64,000 nt of DNA, taken from Nisaea acidiphila. GTDB taxonomy: Bacteria > Pseudomonadota > Alphaproteobacteria > Thalassobaculales > Thalassobaculaceae. The stretch covers positions 2,936,001-3,000,000 of the forward strand of contig NZ_CP102480.1 in assembly GCF_024662015.1 (NCBI RefSeq), written 5' to 3'. The translations under genes were made by a program, and so were the position numbers. Shown here piece by piece: positions 8,854-17,400 of the stretch. The notes beneath the pieces are model-generated. The model was not told the DNA's origin. It searched no databases and saw nothing but the letters and a program-made list of their open reading frames with translations. Numbering within the stretch: the first letter of the stretch is position 1; each line of letters opens with the position of its first letter.

Positions 8854-10816
8854 CTATGGATGCGGAAAGATTGATTTCGGCCCGAAGACCGTCATCCGCA
8901 AGGAAGCGCAGACCGCCGAAGAGATTGAAGACGCTCTTGGCGGCGGCGCGTGAATCCGCCTCGATGGTCTGCCCTGAGGAGAGACGTCCGTCGAGTTCCC
9001 GCTTGTCGTCCAGCAGATCGTGCTCGTAGCCGATACCGAGATAGGGCTGCAGGAGCCCGTTTTCGGTCGAAATGTCCGTCCAGGCCGTGATGTCCACACC
9101 TGCCTTGAGCTCAGCGACGTCGCTGTCGTCGACCGTGAGATTGAGAAATTCAGCGCCGCTCTCGGTGAAGCCGTCTACAGACGACCAGCCCGCGCCGAGC
9201 CGGCCCGCAGCTGCGTAGCCGAAGCGGTGGCCGGAGAAATCGGTATGGCGATCCCAGCGCGCCTCGACTTCGGCCGACGCGCCCCAGCCTTCGGTGTCGC
9301 TTCGGGCCGTCGGCATGACCGAGAAGCCGGTGTCCCGTTTCACGTCGTCGAGCGTGTGATAGGAGAGATTGGCCTGTACGCCGACGCTGAACGGACCGTC
9401 TCGCCAGTCGCCGAAACCGCCGAGCGTCACGGCATCGTTCTCGAAGGACCCACCGCCTTTGATATCGGAATCGAGATTGGCATAGCCGATATGGGCGCCG
9501 AAGACGAAATCTTCCGCCCATTCCGGCGGACGGTACGCAATGCCGACGATGGCCATCCGGTTGTCATAGTCGTAGCCGGAGAAGTCGCCGTCCGAGCCGC
9601 GGGTACCGGTCCCGTTCTCGGCGATCAGGAAGACAGTGCTGTTGCCGATCTCTTGGGTCATCGGCTTCGCCGCCTTGTCGGAAAAACCGGGCGTGTCGCG
9701 CCAGTCGTTGAACTGGCCGCGCAGGGCCGCGAGGATAGAGCGCTGCTGGACAAGTCCGGAATCCGCGAGACCCACAAGCCGTCCCGCATCCTCGTCGACA
9801 GCCTGCAGGGTGGCGGCCACCAGCTCGTAGATATAGCCGTGTGCTGCGGTGGTCGGGTGCTGGCCGTCCCAATAGAGCGTCGCGTTCTCGCTTGCCGTGT
9901 CCGGGCACTGGCCGGTAGCGACGTTCGAGCTGATGCATTGCCCGGTCAGGTTTGTGAAACCGTAGAGGCTCGGCCGCGCGTCGATATCGTCGTAGAGCGC
10001 GTCCAGGTCGACCAGGACGATCTCCAGCCCGGTGCTGGCGCGGGCATTGGCGAGATAGGTCGGCAGCCCGGCATTATGCAGTGCCGACAGGCGCCCCGAC
10101 TGTGCGAGCTGGTCGGACGTGAAGGCCGAGATCAGGGTCGGCACCCGGTCGAGATCGAACAGGTTGATCACGACGGCCCGGCGTGCGCCGAGACTTGCGG
10201 CCCGCTCAAGCCCGGTCTGGATGAAGCCGAGCGTCTGGTCGACGATGCCCTGCTCGGTAAGCCCGTCGGTGGTGCCGTTGGCATAATTCGTATAGTCATT
10301 GCCGCCGGTCAGGATTGCGAAGGTCGCGCCGGAAACATTGGCGATGGTGCCGGCCGAGTTGTAGGCCTCGAGATCGTCGAGAACCGTGATCAGGCCCGGA
10401 GCGTTGCTCGGCAGGTCCTCGGTTCCGGCCTTTGCTCCGCCGAACGCGAAGCTGAGGCTGACCCCCTGCTGGGCCCCCGGGTCGGTCGTCGAGCCGCAGA
10501 GACTGGAGAGGCCTTTCGAGGCGTTCTCCGTCGCACAGTTCGGCTCGCTGAAATAATAGTCCATGTAATAGAGCTGGGTCGGCGCCAGCCTGTCGGTCCA
10601 GTTCAGACCGTTCGAGAAGCGCCCGTTGAAATAGGGAGGGCTCTGCGGCACCACGTTCGACGGGGTGATCAGCGTTGTCGCGATGAAGCTGTTCTGGTTA
10701 TCGACCAGACTGTCGCCGAGAAAGATGAACCGCTCGTCGGCCACGGCTGCGGTGGAAAGAGCGATAAATCCGCCACATATGGTTGCGGCGCAGAATGCAC
10801 GAACTGTCGGCTGCAT
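8795..10816 (-). CDS. GDSL-type esterase autotransporter (EstA-like)
   Basis: This 673-residue protein has a signal peptide (residues 1-26), a GDSL/SGNH hydrolase passenger (about 27-345) and a C-terminal autotransporter beta-barrel (about 385-673) ending in an aromatic residue (AKTF). The catalytic features are Ser36 in FLGDSL, Asn173 in GGNDY, and Asp317 and His320 in DGQHPT. By homology to Pseudomonas EstA it would be anchored in the outer membrane with the esterase facing outward, hydrolysing short- to medium-chain esters. GGGAGG lies upstream of the ATG. Its place in the NRPS-linked operon is unusual; it might act on an acylated or lactone product, but that is inference. Confidence 0.9.
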   Translation of the reverse strand: MQPTVRAFCAATICGGFIALSTAAVADERFIFLGDSLVDNQNSFIATTLITPSNVVPQSPPYFNGRFSNGLNWTDRLAPTQLYYMDYYFSEPNCATENASKGLSSLCGSTTDPGAQQGVSLSFAFGGAKAGTEDLPSNAPGLITVLDDLEAYNSAGTIANVSGATFAILTGGNDYTNYANGTTDGLTEQGIVDQTLGFIQTGLERAASLGARRAVVINLFDLDRVPTLISAFTSDQLAQSGRLSALHNAGLPTYLANARASTGLEIVLVDLDALYDDIDARPSLYGFTNLTGQCISSNVATGQCPDTASENATLYWDGQHPTTAAHGYIYELVAATLQAVDEDAGRLVGLADSGLVQQRSILAALRGQFNDWRDTPGFSDKAAKPMTQEIGNSTVFLIAENGTGTRGSDGDFSGYDYDNRMAIVGIAYRPPEWAEDFVFGAHIGYANLDSDIKGGGSFENDAVTLGGFGDWRDGPFSVGVQANLSYHTLDDVKRDTGFSVMPTARSDTEGWGASAEVEARWDRHTDFSGHRFGYAAAGRLGAGWSSVDGFTESGAEFLNLTVDDSDVAELKAGVDITAWTDISTENGLLQPYLGIGYEHDLLDDKRELDGRLSSGQTIEADSRAAAKSVFNLFGGLRFLADDGLRAEINLSASIGAGGEESFILPQLKIAKTF

Positions 10817-10833
10817 GATGTGTGCCCTCCCGA

Positions 10834-12111
10834 TCAGAAAGTGACGACGACTGAAATCGTCGCGTTGGCTTCGCTGTATTGAAGGTCGGCGAGGAAGGCG
10901 TCGTTCACGATCTGGTTGGAGATCGAGGAATTGAATACCAGCTCGACGCGCTCATGCACCTGCCAGGCGGCGGCCATATCGAGGGTGAAGCTTTCGGCCT
11001 CGTAGGGCGTGCCCTCGATTTCATAGAACCGATAGGTGGGGCCGGCCTTGATATAGACGTCGCTGCGTGGCTTGTAGAGCGCTGCAATGCCGGCGAGATT
11101 CGTGAAGAGACCGCCCGATGTCTCGATATTGGTCTCGTCGAAGGTCCGCTCGATGACGCCGCCGACGCCCCACTCATCGTCGATCTTGTAGGAAAGCTGT
11201 GCGGTGCCGACGCCGGAAATCACGTCGCCGATGGTCGGTGCGTTGAAATACTGTGCAAAGCCGATCGCCCGGAACAAGCCGGTCAGGTTGCCTTCCTGAT
11301 ACTGGATGCTGATACCCGCACGGCCGCCCTCGGAATCCCGGTCTTCCGGAAGGATGATCTCGGAACCTGAATATCTGATCCGGATCGGCCCGCCGAATAC
11401 GGAAGCCTTGCCCCAGCCATAGTGTTTCCCGGCCTCGACAGTGAGGTTGTATTCCTCGCGGTCCTGGGACTGCACGCGGCTGACCACGGTGACGTCGATG
11501 TCGGTGTCGTTCGAGATGTCCTGATACCGGCTCAGCACGTTCACGAAATAGGTCTTGTCGTCCCAGCCGAGCGCCGCTTCCAGTGTGTTGGTCTGGGTCG
11601 TGCCGTTGAGATTGCCGTTGAACTGCAAGGGGTCGTTCTTGCCGATGATGCTCTCTTCGCTGAGCAGACCGACGCGGAGATTGACCTCGTCGGTGAAGTC
11701 GTAGCGGCCGCTGAGCGTGCCCGAGAGCGCGTCGCTCTTCTGGTCACGGATATCAAGCGCCTGCTGAGACACGTAGCCGACGGTTGCGGCGAGCGCATGC
11801 TTCTCCCAGCTGGAGCGGGCAACGGCGTTGAGCGCCAGCACGCGCTTCAGGTCGGCTTCTTCGGTTGGATCGAGGCGGATATTGTCCGTCGCCTGAATGC
11901 CGGCCTGCGCCCGGGTGAAGAAATCGAAACCGCCGAGTTTAAGGCCGGAGGGTTGCTCGAATCCCTGGACCGGCGGCAGGGGGGCTGTCTGCGCCGATGC
12001 CGAAGCGGCATTCCAAAGGCATCCCGCCACGGCGGCACCCGCGAGGATTGACGTGCGCCCGGTCAATGCGAAAAGCCGGCGTCCGGTCTGCGTCGCGTTC
12101 CCGTAAGTCAT
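10834..12111 (-). CDS. Outer-membrane beta-barrel protein
   Basis: This 425-residue protein has a signal peptide (basic start, hydrophobic stretch, ASAQT near residue 42) and then many alternating beta strands ending in VVVTF with a terminal Phe, the usual outer-membrane insertion signal. The architecture resembles the BBP2-type barrel family. The start at 12111 is chosen because GGGGAG lies 7 nt upstream; the longer open frame upstream lacks this. It lies 17 bp from the esterase autotransporter. It could be the outer-membrane passage of an export route that also uses the cyclic-peptide exporter, but no periplasmic adaptor is visible. Confidence 0.8.
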   Translation of the reverse strand: MTYGNATQTGRRLFALTGRTSILAGAAVAGCLWNAASASAQTAPLPPVQGFEQPSGLKLGGFDFFTRAQAGIQATDNIRLDPTEEADLKRVLALNAVARSSWEKHALAATVGYVSQQALDIRDQKSDALSGTLSGRYDFTDEVNLRVGLLSEESIIGKNDPLQFNGNLNGTTQTNTLEAALGWDDKTYFVNVLSRYQDISNDTDIDVTVVSRVQSQDREEYNLTVEAGKHYGWGKASVFGGPIRIRYSGSEIILPEDRDSEGGRAGISIQYQEGNLTGLFRAIGFAQYFNAPTIGDVISGVGTAQLSYKIDDEWGVGGVIERTFDETNIETSGGLFTNLAGIAALYKPRSDVYIKAGPTYRFYEIEGTPYEAESFTLDMAAAWQVHERVELVFNSSISNQIVNDAFLADLQYSEANATISVVVTF

Positions 12112-12178
12112 TTTATTCTCCCCCAGTCGCCTGCACGCCGCTCCCCAGTGGCGCAGCAAGCGGTATCCCCCGTTCCCG

Positions 12179-12907
12179 TCAGTTCGACTTCACCTTGCTG
12201 ACTGCGGCCTGTTCCTTTCCGACCACGGTCGGGATGGTGCCATAGGCCGACGCGGCCACGACACTGCTGCAGTCGAGGCCGTTTTCAAACTGGCAAAACG
12301 GAATGTGAAGTTCGGCCGTAAGACTGTCGCAGGAGTCGAGGAAGAGGGGGCCGGAAAGGAAGTCCCCCTGTTCGCCGTCATCCAGCGGTCCGGCCATGAT
12401 GCTGGTCGCCGCTTTGACATTGTTTGGACCGGTGAATTGCAGCTCCGCAACGATCCGGAATAGACCGAGGCTGGTGAGATTCCGGACGGTCAGCACCGGA
12501 ATGCAATTGTCGTTCTTGCTGTGCTGGCTGCGATCTGTGGTGATGGCCCGGGAAACGACGATCTGGATGGGGCCGCCATGCCCGCGGGTATACTCCCACT
12601 GCAGGACCGAATCCTTGCTGGCCGGATCCGTCTTGCGCGTCAGAACGACGGTTCGGCCATGATCCGTGACAGCGGTCACCTCGTCGGCGGCATAATAGTC
12701 GTCGACTTTCCATGTGCCGTCAGGCAGCAGCAGCACACGTTCGCCGAGCGTCGTCGCGCCCAGGCCGGACGAGGGGAAAGCCTCGTCCTTGAAGACCTCG
12801 GTGGTGCGGGATTTCGCGGGCGGGTTGCTCCTGGATTGCGCGGAGACCTGGCCTGCCGCAAGCGTCAGCAACACCGCCAGCGCGGCGCATGCTCTGAAGG
12901 TGGTCAT
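12179..12907 (-). CDS. Secreted protein of unknown function
   Basis: This 242-residue protein starts MTTFRACAALAVLLTLAAG, a signal peptide with cleavage near VSAQS (about residue 24). The mature part is beta-rich, with VLLLPDGTWKVDDYY near residue 65 and several Cys (DNCIP, DSC, FCQ, DCS) that may form disulfides in the periplasm. The start is set by ATGA overlap with the thioesterase gene. The short motif LLPDGTW recalls small periplasmic DUF families, but I cannot name one safely. Co-transcription with mbtH and the thioesterase suggests a role linked to the peptide product. Confidence 0.72.
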   Translation of the reverse strand: MTTFRACAALAVLLTLAAGQVSAQSRSNPPAKSRTTEVFKDEAFPSSGLGATTLGERVLLLPDGTWKVDDYYAADEVTAVTDHGRTVVLTRKTDPASKDSVLQWEYTRGHGGPIQIVVSRAITTDRSQHSKNDNCIPVLTVRNLTSLGLFRIVAELQFTGPNNVKAATSIMAGPLDDGEQGDFLSGPLFLDSCDSLTAELHIPFCQFENGLDCSSVVAASAYGTIPTVVGKEQAAVSKVKSN

Positions 12908-13698
12908 GGTTTGTCGCTCCTGCCCGCGTTCTGCGCAGATAGTACCACATCGCGTATGCGCTCGAAGACGCTTTCCGCCCCTTCGTTGATGAAGAAATGT
13001 CCGCCCTCGACCCGGATAAGCTGGTGTTTCGCCATCGATCTCGTCGCCCAGTCCGCGTCCCGTCCTTCCGAAGTGGCTGGGTCGGAGGCGCCGGCTATGG
13101 TGACGACGGGACATGCGAGGCGCTCCTCCTCGGGCCGGGCGTATCCGTCATTGGCGCGAAAATCGGCTCGTATCGCCGGCAGCATGAGTTCTGCCAGTTC
13201 CGGCATCTCTTCAAATTCGGGCGGGAGTCCCCCGAGGCCACGGACATAGTCCAGGAAATCGCCGTCGGGCAAATCGGCGACGGAGGGCTGCGGGGCGCTC
13301 TGAGGGGCGGCCCGCGCCATTGCGATCACGCCGGCCACCGCATGGCCCGACCGCTCAAGCTGAAGCGCTGTCTCGAAGGCGAGCAGGGCGCCGAAACTGT
13401 AGCCGAGCAAATGAGGCCGGCTCCAGCCCTCCCCGGCGATCGCCAGTGCGATCTGGCGCGCCATTTCGATCGCATTCTCCTGCAGCGCTTCGCCGAAACG
13501 CTCTTCGCGTCCCGGCAACTGCACGGGGACGATCCGCAAATCCGGGAGCGAGTCCGCCCAGCCGCGAAAAAATCCGGCGCCGGCACCGGCGGGTGCAAAG
13601 CAGACAAGCACCGGCGCCGTGTCCGCTCCCGGGCCGGCGCGTCGCTGCACCGGTAGCCACGGCGTCGGCGCCTCAGGTGTCCGCACACGGATCTGCAT
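12904..13698 (-). CDS. Type II thioesterase of the NRPS cluster
   Basis: This 264-residue alpha/beta hydrolase is of the GrsT/external thioesterase family, which clears misprimed or stalled carrier domains. The features are FAPAGAGAGFF near the N-terminus, the nucleophile elbow GYSFGA with Ser101, an Asp in GASDPATS and the catalytic His in GGHFFINE. The start at 13698 is taken because the preceding mbtH stop overlaps it as TGATG; longer upstream starts would run deep into mbtH. The gene overlaps the next one by ATGA. This is a stand-alone enzyme distinct from the terminal TE domain in the second synthetase. Confidence 0.93.
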   Translation of the reverse strand: MQIRVRTPEAPTPWLPVQRRAGPGADTAPVLVCFAPAGAGAGFFRGWADSLPDLRIVPVQLPGREERFGEALQENAIEMARQIALAIAGEGWSRPHLLGYSFGALLAFETALQLERSGHAVAGVIAMARAAPQSAPQPSVADLPDGDFLDYVRGLGGLPPEFEEMPELAELMLPAIRADFRANDGYARPEEERLACPVVTIAGASDPATSEGRDADWATRSMAKHQLIRVEGGHFFINEGAESVFERIRDVVLSAQNAGRSDKP

Positions 13699-13913
13699 CA
13701 GCCGCGCACGCTCTTCGGCCGCATGTCGGTCCATACTTCCTCGACATGTGCGGTGCAGGCCTCGTGGGTTCCGCTGAACACGCTCTCCCAGCCGGCGGGG
13801 ACGGGCTTCCCTGCCGGCCAGACGCAATACTGCTCCTCTTCGTTCACCAGCACCTGATGCGTTGCGGCTGGAGTGTCAGTCTGCCCCGGCGAGGTCTCGG
13901 ACATGGTCGTCAT
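13698..13913 (-). CDS. MbtH-like NRPS accessory protein
   Basis: This 71-residue protein carries the MbtH signature: NEEEQYCVWP, VPAGWE and WTDMRPKSVR. MbtH proteins bind NRPS adenylation domains and raise their solubility or activity. The start could be the ATG at 13913, which overlaps the upstream small gene as ATGA, or the ATG at 13904 with AGGA 8 nt upstream; both give the same core. The N-terminal 18 residues precede the conserved domain. It is translationally coupled to the type II thioesterase. Confidence 0.95.
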   Translation of the reverse strand: MTTMSETSPGQTDTPAATHQVLVNEEEQYCVWPAGKPVPAGWESVFSGTHEACTAHVEEVWTDMRPKSVRG

Positions 13914-14152
13914 CCTGTCTTCGTAGTCTGCTGTTTGGCCCTGGCACCAGCACCGGATTCCCGGGCCGTCGGTGTGGAGGTGTCCGTGCGCTCGGTGATG
14001 CGGTCTTTTGTCTCGTCTCCGGACTCTTCGTTGTCAGGCAGTATGCCCAGACGGCGCTCCCGCTTTTCATACATATCGACCGTCAACTTGTAGGTCGGGC
14101 GCGCCCACAGAACGAAGAGAAGCAACTTCAAAAGTGCGGTGGCGAGAGGCAT
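13910..14152 (-). CDS. Small membrane protein at the head of the divergent operon
   Basis: This 80-residue protein has one N-terminal hydrophobic helix (MPLATALLKLLLFVLWARP), a basic segment and a long polar, Thr/Glu/Arg-rich tail. The ATG at 14152 is preferred over a GTG just before it, though no strong ribosome site is seen. Its stop overlaps the mbtH start by ATGA, which supports real translation. No family is recognised. A bitopic inner-membrane protein with a cytoplasmic tail is what the sequence suggests. Confidence 0.55.
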   Translation of the reverse strand: MPLATALLKLLLFVLWARPTYKLTVDMYEKRERRLGILPDNEESGDETKDRITERTDTSTPTARESGAGARAKQQTTKTG

Positions 14153-14425
14153 CACAATACCGTAACCATGAATACGTATTTCGATACGTCACAAGAGCAT
14201 GGTGCCCGCCCGAAACCGGCGCCCGAACATGTGGGCGTTCTCTTTTCGTAGGCGGCCTAACTATGAGGCGCCGGTAAGGCGTTTGCAATGGATAAATTAT
14301 TTGTTCACAATGGCTTCCGGACGTCGACGCCGAAACAGGGCGGCGCGACTGAATAGTATAAGCCGACAGAAATTCGCAAATCGGTTTAGTATCGGGCGGC
14401 CGGTAGGAAGATGACGTGTGAGTGA
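14153..14425. promoter_or_regulatory. Divergent control region between the mbtH operon and the NRPS operon
   Basis: This 273-bp gap is AT-richer than the flanking genes. It must hold the promoters for two divergent operons. A repeated ATACGT (14172-14177 and 14184-14189, the first inside the palindrome ATACGTAT) lies near the minus-strand start, and an AT-rich block lies at 14290-14310. I found no convincing -35/-10 pair and no regulator gene next to it, so sites are not assigned. Confidence 0.5.
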
Positions 14426-17400
14426 ATGATGGTTGAGTTGCCTCGATCCGAAACACACACTTTTCCGCTTTCTTTGGCGCAGCAGGAAATCTGGCGTGAA
14501 CATGCTTTGTTTCCAGGCGCTGCCGTTCACACTGTTTCCGCGCGGAGCATCATTTCAGGCCCGCTCGATCTGCAACTCTTCGAAGAGTCGCTGGTCTGGG
14601 TTTGGGAACGCCACCAGGCTCTTCGGCTGACCCCGTGGGTCGTTTCCGACGGGATGGATCCGGTCCTGATCGAGGTGCCGGCACCCGATCAGATATTAAA
14701 TTTGCATGACGTCAGCACGGATCCGGACCCAGAAGGGGCTGCGGAAGCGCTCGCGGCGGAGCTCGGCCGCCGGGCAATCCCGCTCGATGGCGGGCCGACC
14801 TTCCGCTTCGACCTGATCCGCTTCGCGCCCGACCGGCACATCTGGGTGATGAGCTATCACCACATCAACATGGATGCCTGGGCGAACGGCATTCTGGTGC
14901 GCGACGTGGCCGCCGCCTACAGCGCCCATGTGAAAGGTGAGGACTCGGACCTGCCGGAAGCGCCGCTCTTCGAGGACGCGGTGGCGAACGATGCCGACTT
15001 TCTGGAGAGCAGCCGCTACGCCAAGGCCGGCGAGTATTGGCGCGAGCTCTACCGGACTTTGCCCGACCGTCTGGTCGATGCGGTGCCGAGCGTGCTGGAA
15101 GGCAAGCCGCCGCAAGGCACCACGCTCTGCCGGATCGGTGTCGACGGGCCGACGATGGAAAAGCTGCGTGCGCTCGCGGCGGAGAAAGGCGCGAGCACAG
15201 CGCAGCTTTTCATTGCCGCCGCGCTGATCCTTTTCCACAAGGAATCCGGTGCGACGGACATGGTCTTCGGCATGCCGGTGCTGAACCGGCCGACGGCGCG
15301 CGACAAGGAGACGTTCGGGCTCTTCTCGCTGACGACGGCGCCTCGGGTTCAGCTCGATCCGGAGGACGGTCTAGATGCGTTTCTCGGCGAGCTCAGTCGC
15401 GCGATGCGTGGCGCCATGCGCCACCACCGTTTCCCGCTTTCCGGCGTCAACCGTACACTGGGGCTGGCGGCGCAGCGGGTGCTGCAGCTCTTCGATCTCA
15501 ATATCTCCTATGAGCGTGTCGAGTTCGGCGAATTGCCTTTCGGCGATGCCGTCGCAGGTGTGCCGCGGGTGCTGCTGAACGGGGTCGAGCGCACGCCGGT
15601 CGAGATATTCGTGCGGGAATATGGCGACGGCGAGCGGGTCGAGGTGGATCTCGACCTTTCCCTCGGCGCTTTCGATCCGGAGGAAGCAGCGGCCCTCTCG
15701 TTGCGTTATTCGCGTGTTTTGTCTTGGTTGGCTTGTGGCGGCTTGGGCCGGTTGTCGTCGGTTCCGTTGGTGGATGATGCGGAGCGAGTTTGGCTTCTTG
15801 AGGGTGTGAACGCGACGGGTCGTGATTACGGGGGCTTCGAGCCTGTGATCCGTGGCTTCGAGCGTGTCGCGGCGGAGGCGCCGGAGCGGGCGGCCTTACG
15901 CTTCGAGGGCGTGGAGCTCGGCTATGGCGAGCTGAATGCCCGCGCGAATGCGCTGGCGCGGCGCCTGTTGCGGGCGGGTGTCGGTAAGGATGTCAGGGTC
16001 GGGGTGGCGCTGGAGCGCTCGGTCGACCTGGTGGTGGCGTTGCTTGCGGTGATGAAGGCGGGCGGAGCCTATGTGCCGCTGGACCCGGAACTGCCGGCGG
16101 ACCGTCTCGCCTTCATGATCGGCGATGCGGCGGCTCCGGTGGTGGTCACGCGCACGGGGCTGCTCGACAGCCTGCCGGTGCATGAGGGACGGACACTCTG
16201 CGTGGATGACGCAGGCAGAAGCAGCAGGCGCGGCGCCGAGGCCGGGAACCCGGATGTGGAGCTCGGGCCGAACGATCTCGCCTACGTGATCTACACCTCG
16301 GGCTCGACGGGCCTGCCCAAGGGGGTGATGAACGAACACGGGGGGCTTGCGAACCGCATCCTCTGGATGCAGGAGCGCTTCGATATCGGTGAGGGGGACA
16401 AGATCCTCCAGAAGACGCCCTATACCTTCGACGTCTCGGTCTGGGAGTTCTTCTGGCCGCTGATGTGCGGCGCCTGCCTCGTTGTGGCGAAGCCGGGCGG
16501 TCACAAGGACCCGGACTATCTGGCGCGGGTGATGGCGGAGGAGGGGATCTCGGTCCTGCACTTCGTGCCCTCGATGCTGCAGGCCTTCCTCGGTCATGGC
16601 GGCTCGGCCGCGAGACTGAACCAGTGCGATGCCCTTCGCTATGTGATGTGCAGCGGGGAGGCGCTGTCGCCGGGACTGGTGGAACGGTTCGAGGCGCTGA
16701 AGCCACAAAAGGCGGAACTGCATAATCTCTACGGTCCGACGGAAGCGGCGATCGATGTGACGCACTGGCAGTGCGGCGCGCCTGCAAACGACCCGCTGCC
16801 GATCGGCCATGCGATCGCCAATACCAGTCTCTATGTGCTGGACAGCGCGCTGGAGCCGGTACCGGTGGGTGTCGCGGGGGATCTCTGGATCGGCGGGGTG
16901 CAGGTCTCGCGGGGCTATCTCGGCCGGCAGGGCCTCACCGCAGAGACCTTCATCGCGGACCCGTACTCGAAGACCCCCGGCGCGCGGATGTACCGCACGG
17001 GGGACATTGCAAGACGCCGTGCGGACGGGGCTCTCATTTATCTCGGGCGTAGCGACTTCCAGGTGAAGCTCAGGGGCTTCCGGATCGAGCTCGGGGAGAT
17101 CGAGTCGGCCTTAATGAGCCACGGCTCGATCAGGGAGGCGGCCGTCCTCCTAAGAGAGGACCGTCAGGGGGATCCGCGTCTGGTTGGGTATCTTGTTGCG
17201 GAAGGCAACACCATCCCGGCGGATCTGGGTCCGAGCCTCCGTGCACGTCTTCCGGAGCACATGGTCCCCTCCGACTGGGTCACGCTTGAGGCTTTGCCGA
17301 TCACGGCGAACGGGAAGCTGGACCGCAAGGCGTTGCCTGCGCCGGAGCTGACGGCGGCGGGTCTTGGCGGACGTCCGCGGGGTCCGGAGGAGGAAGTGTG

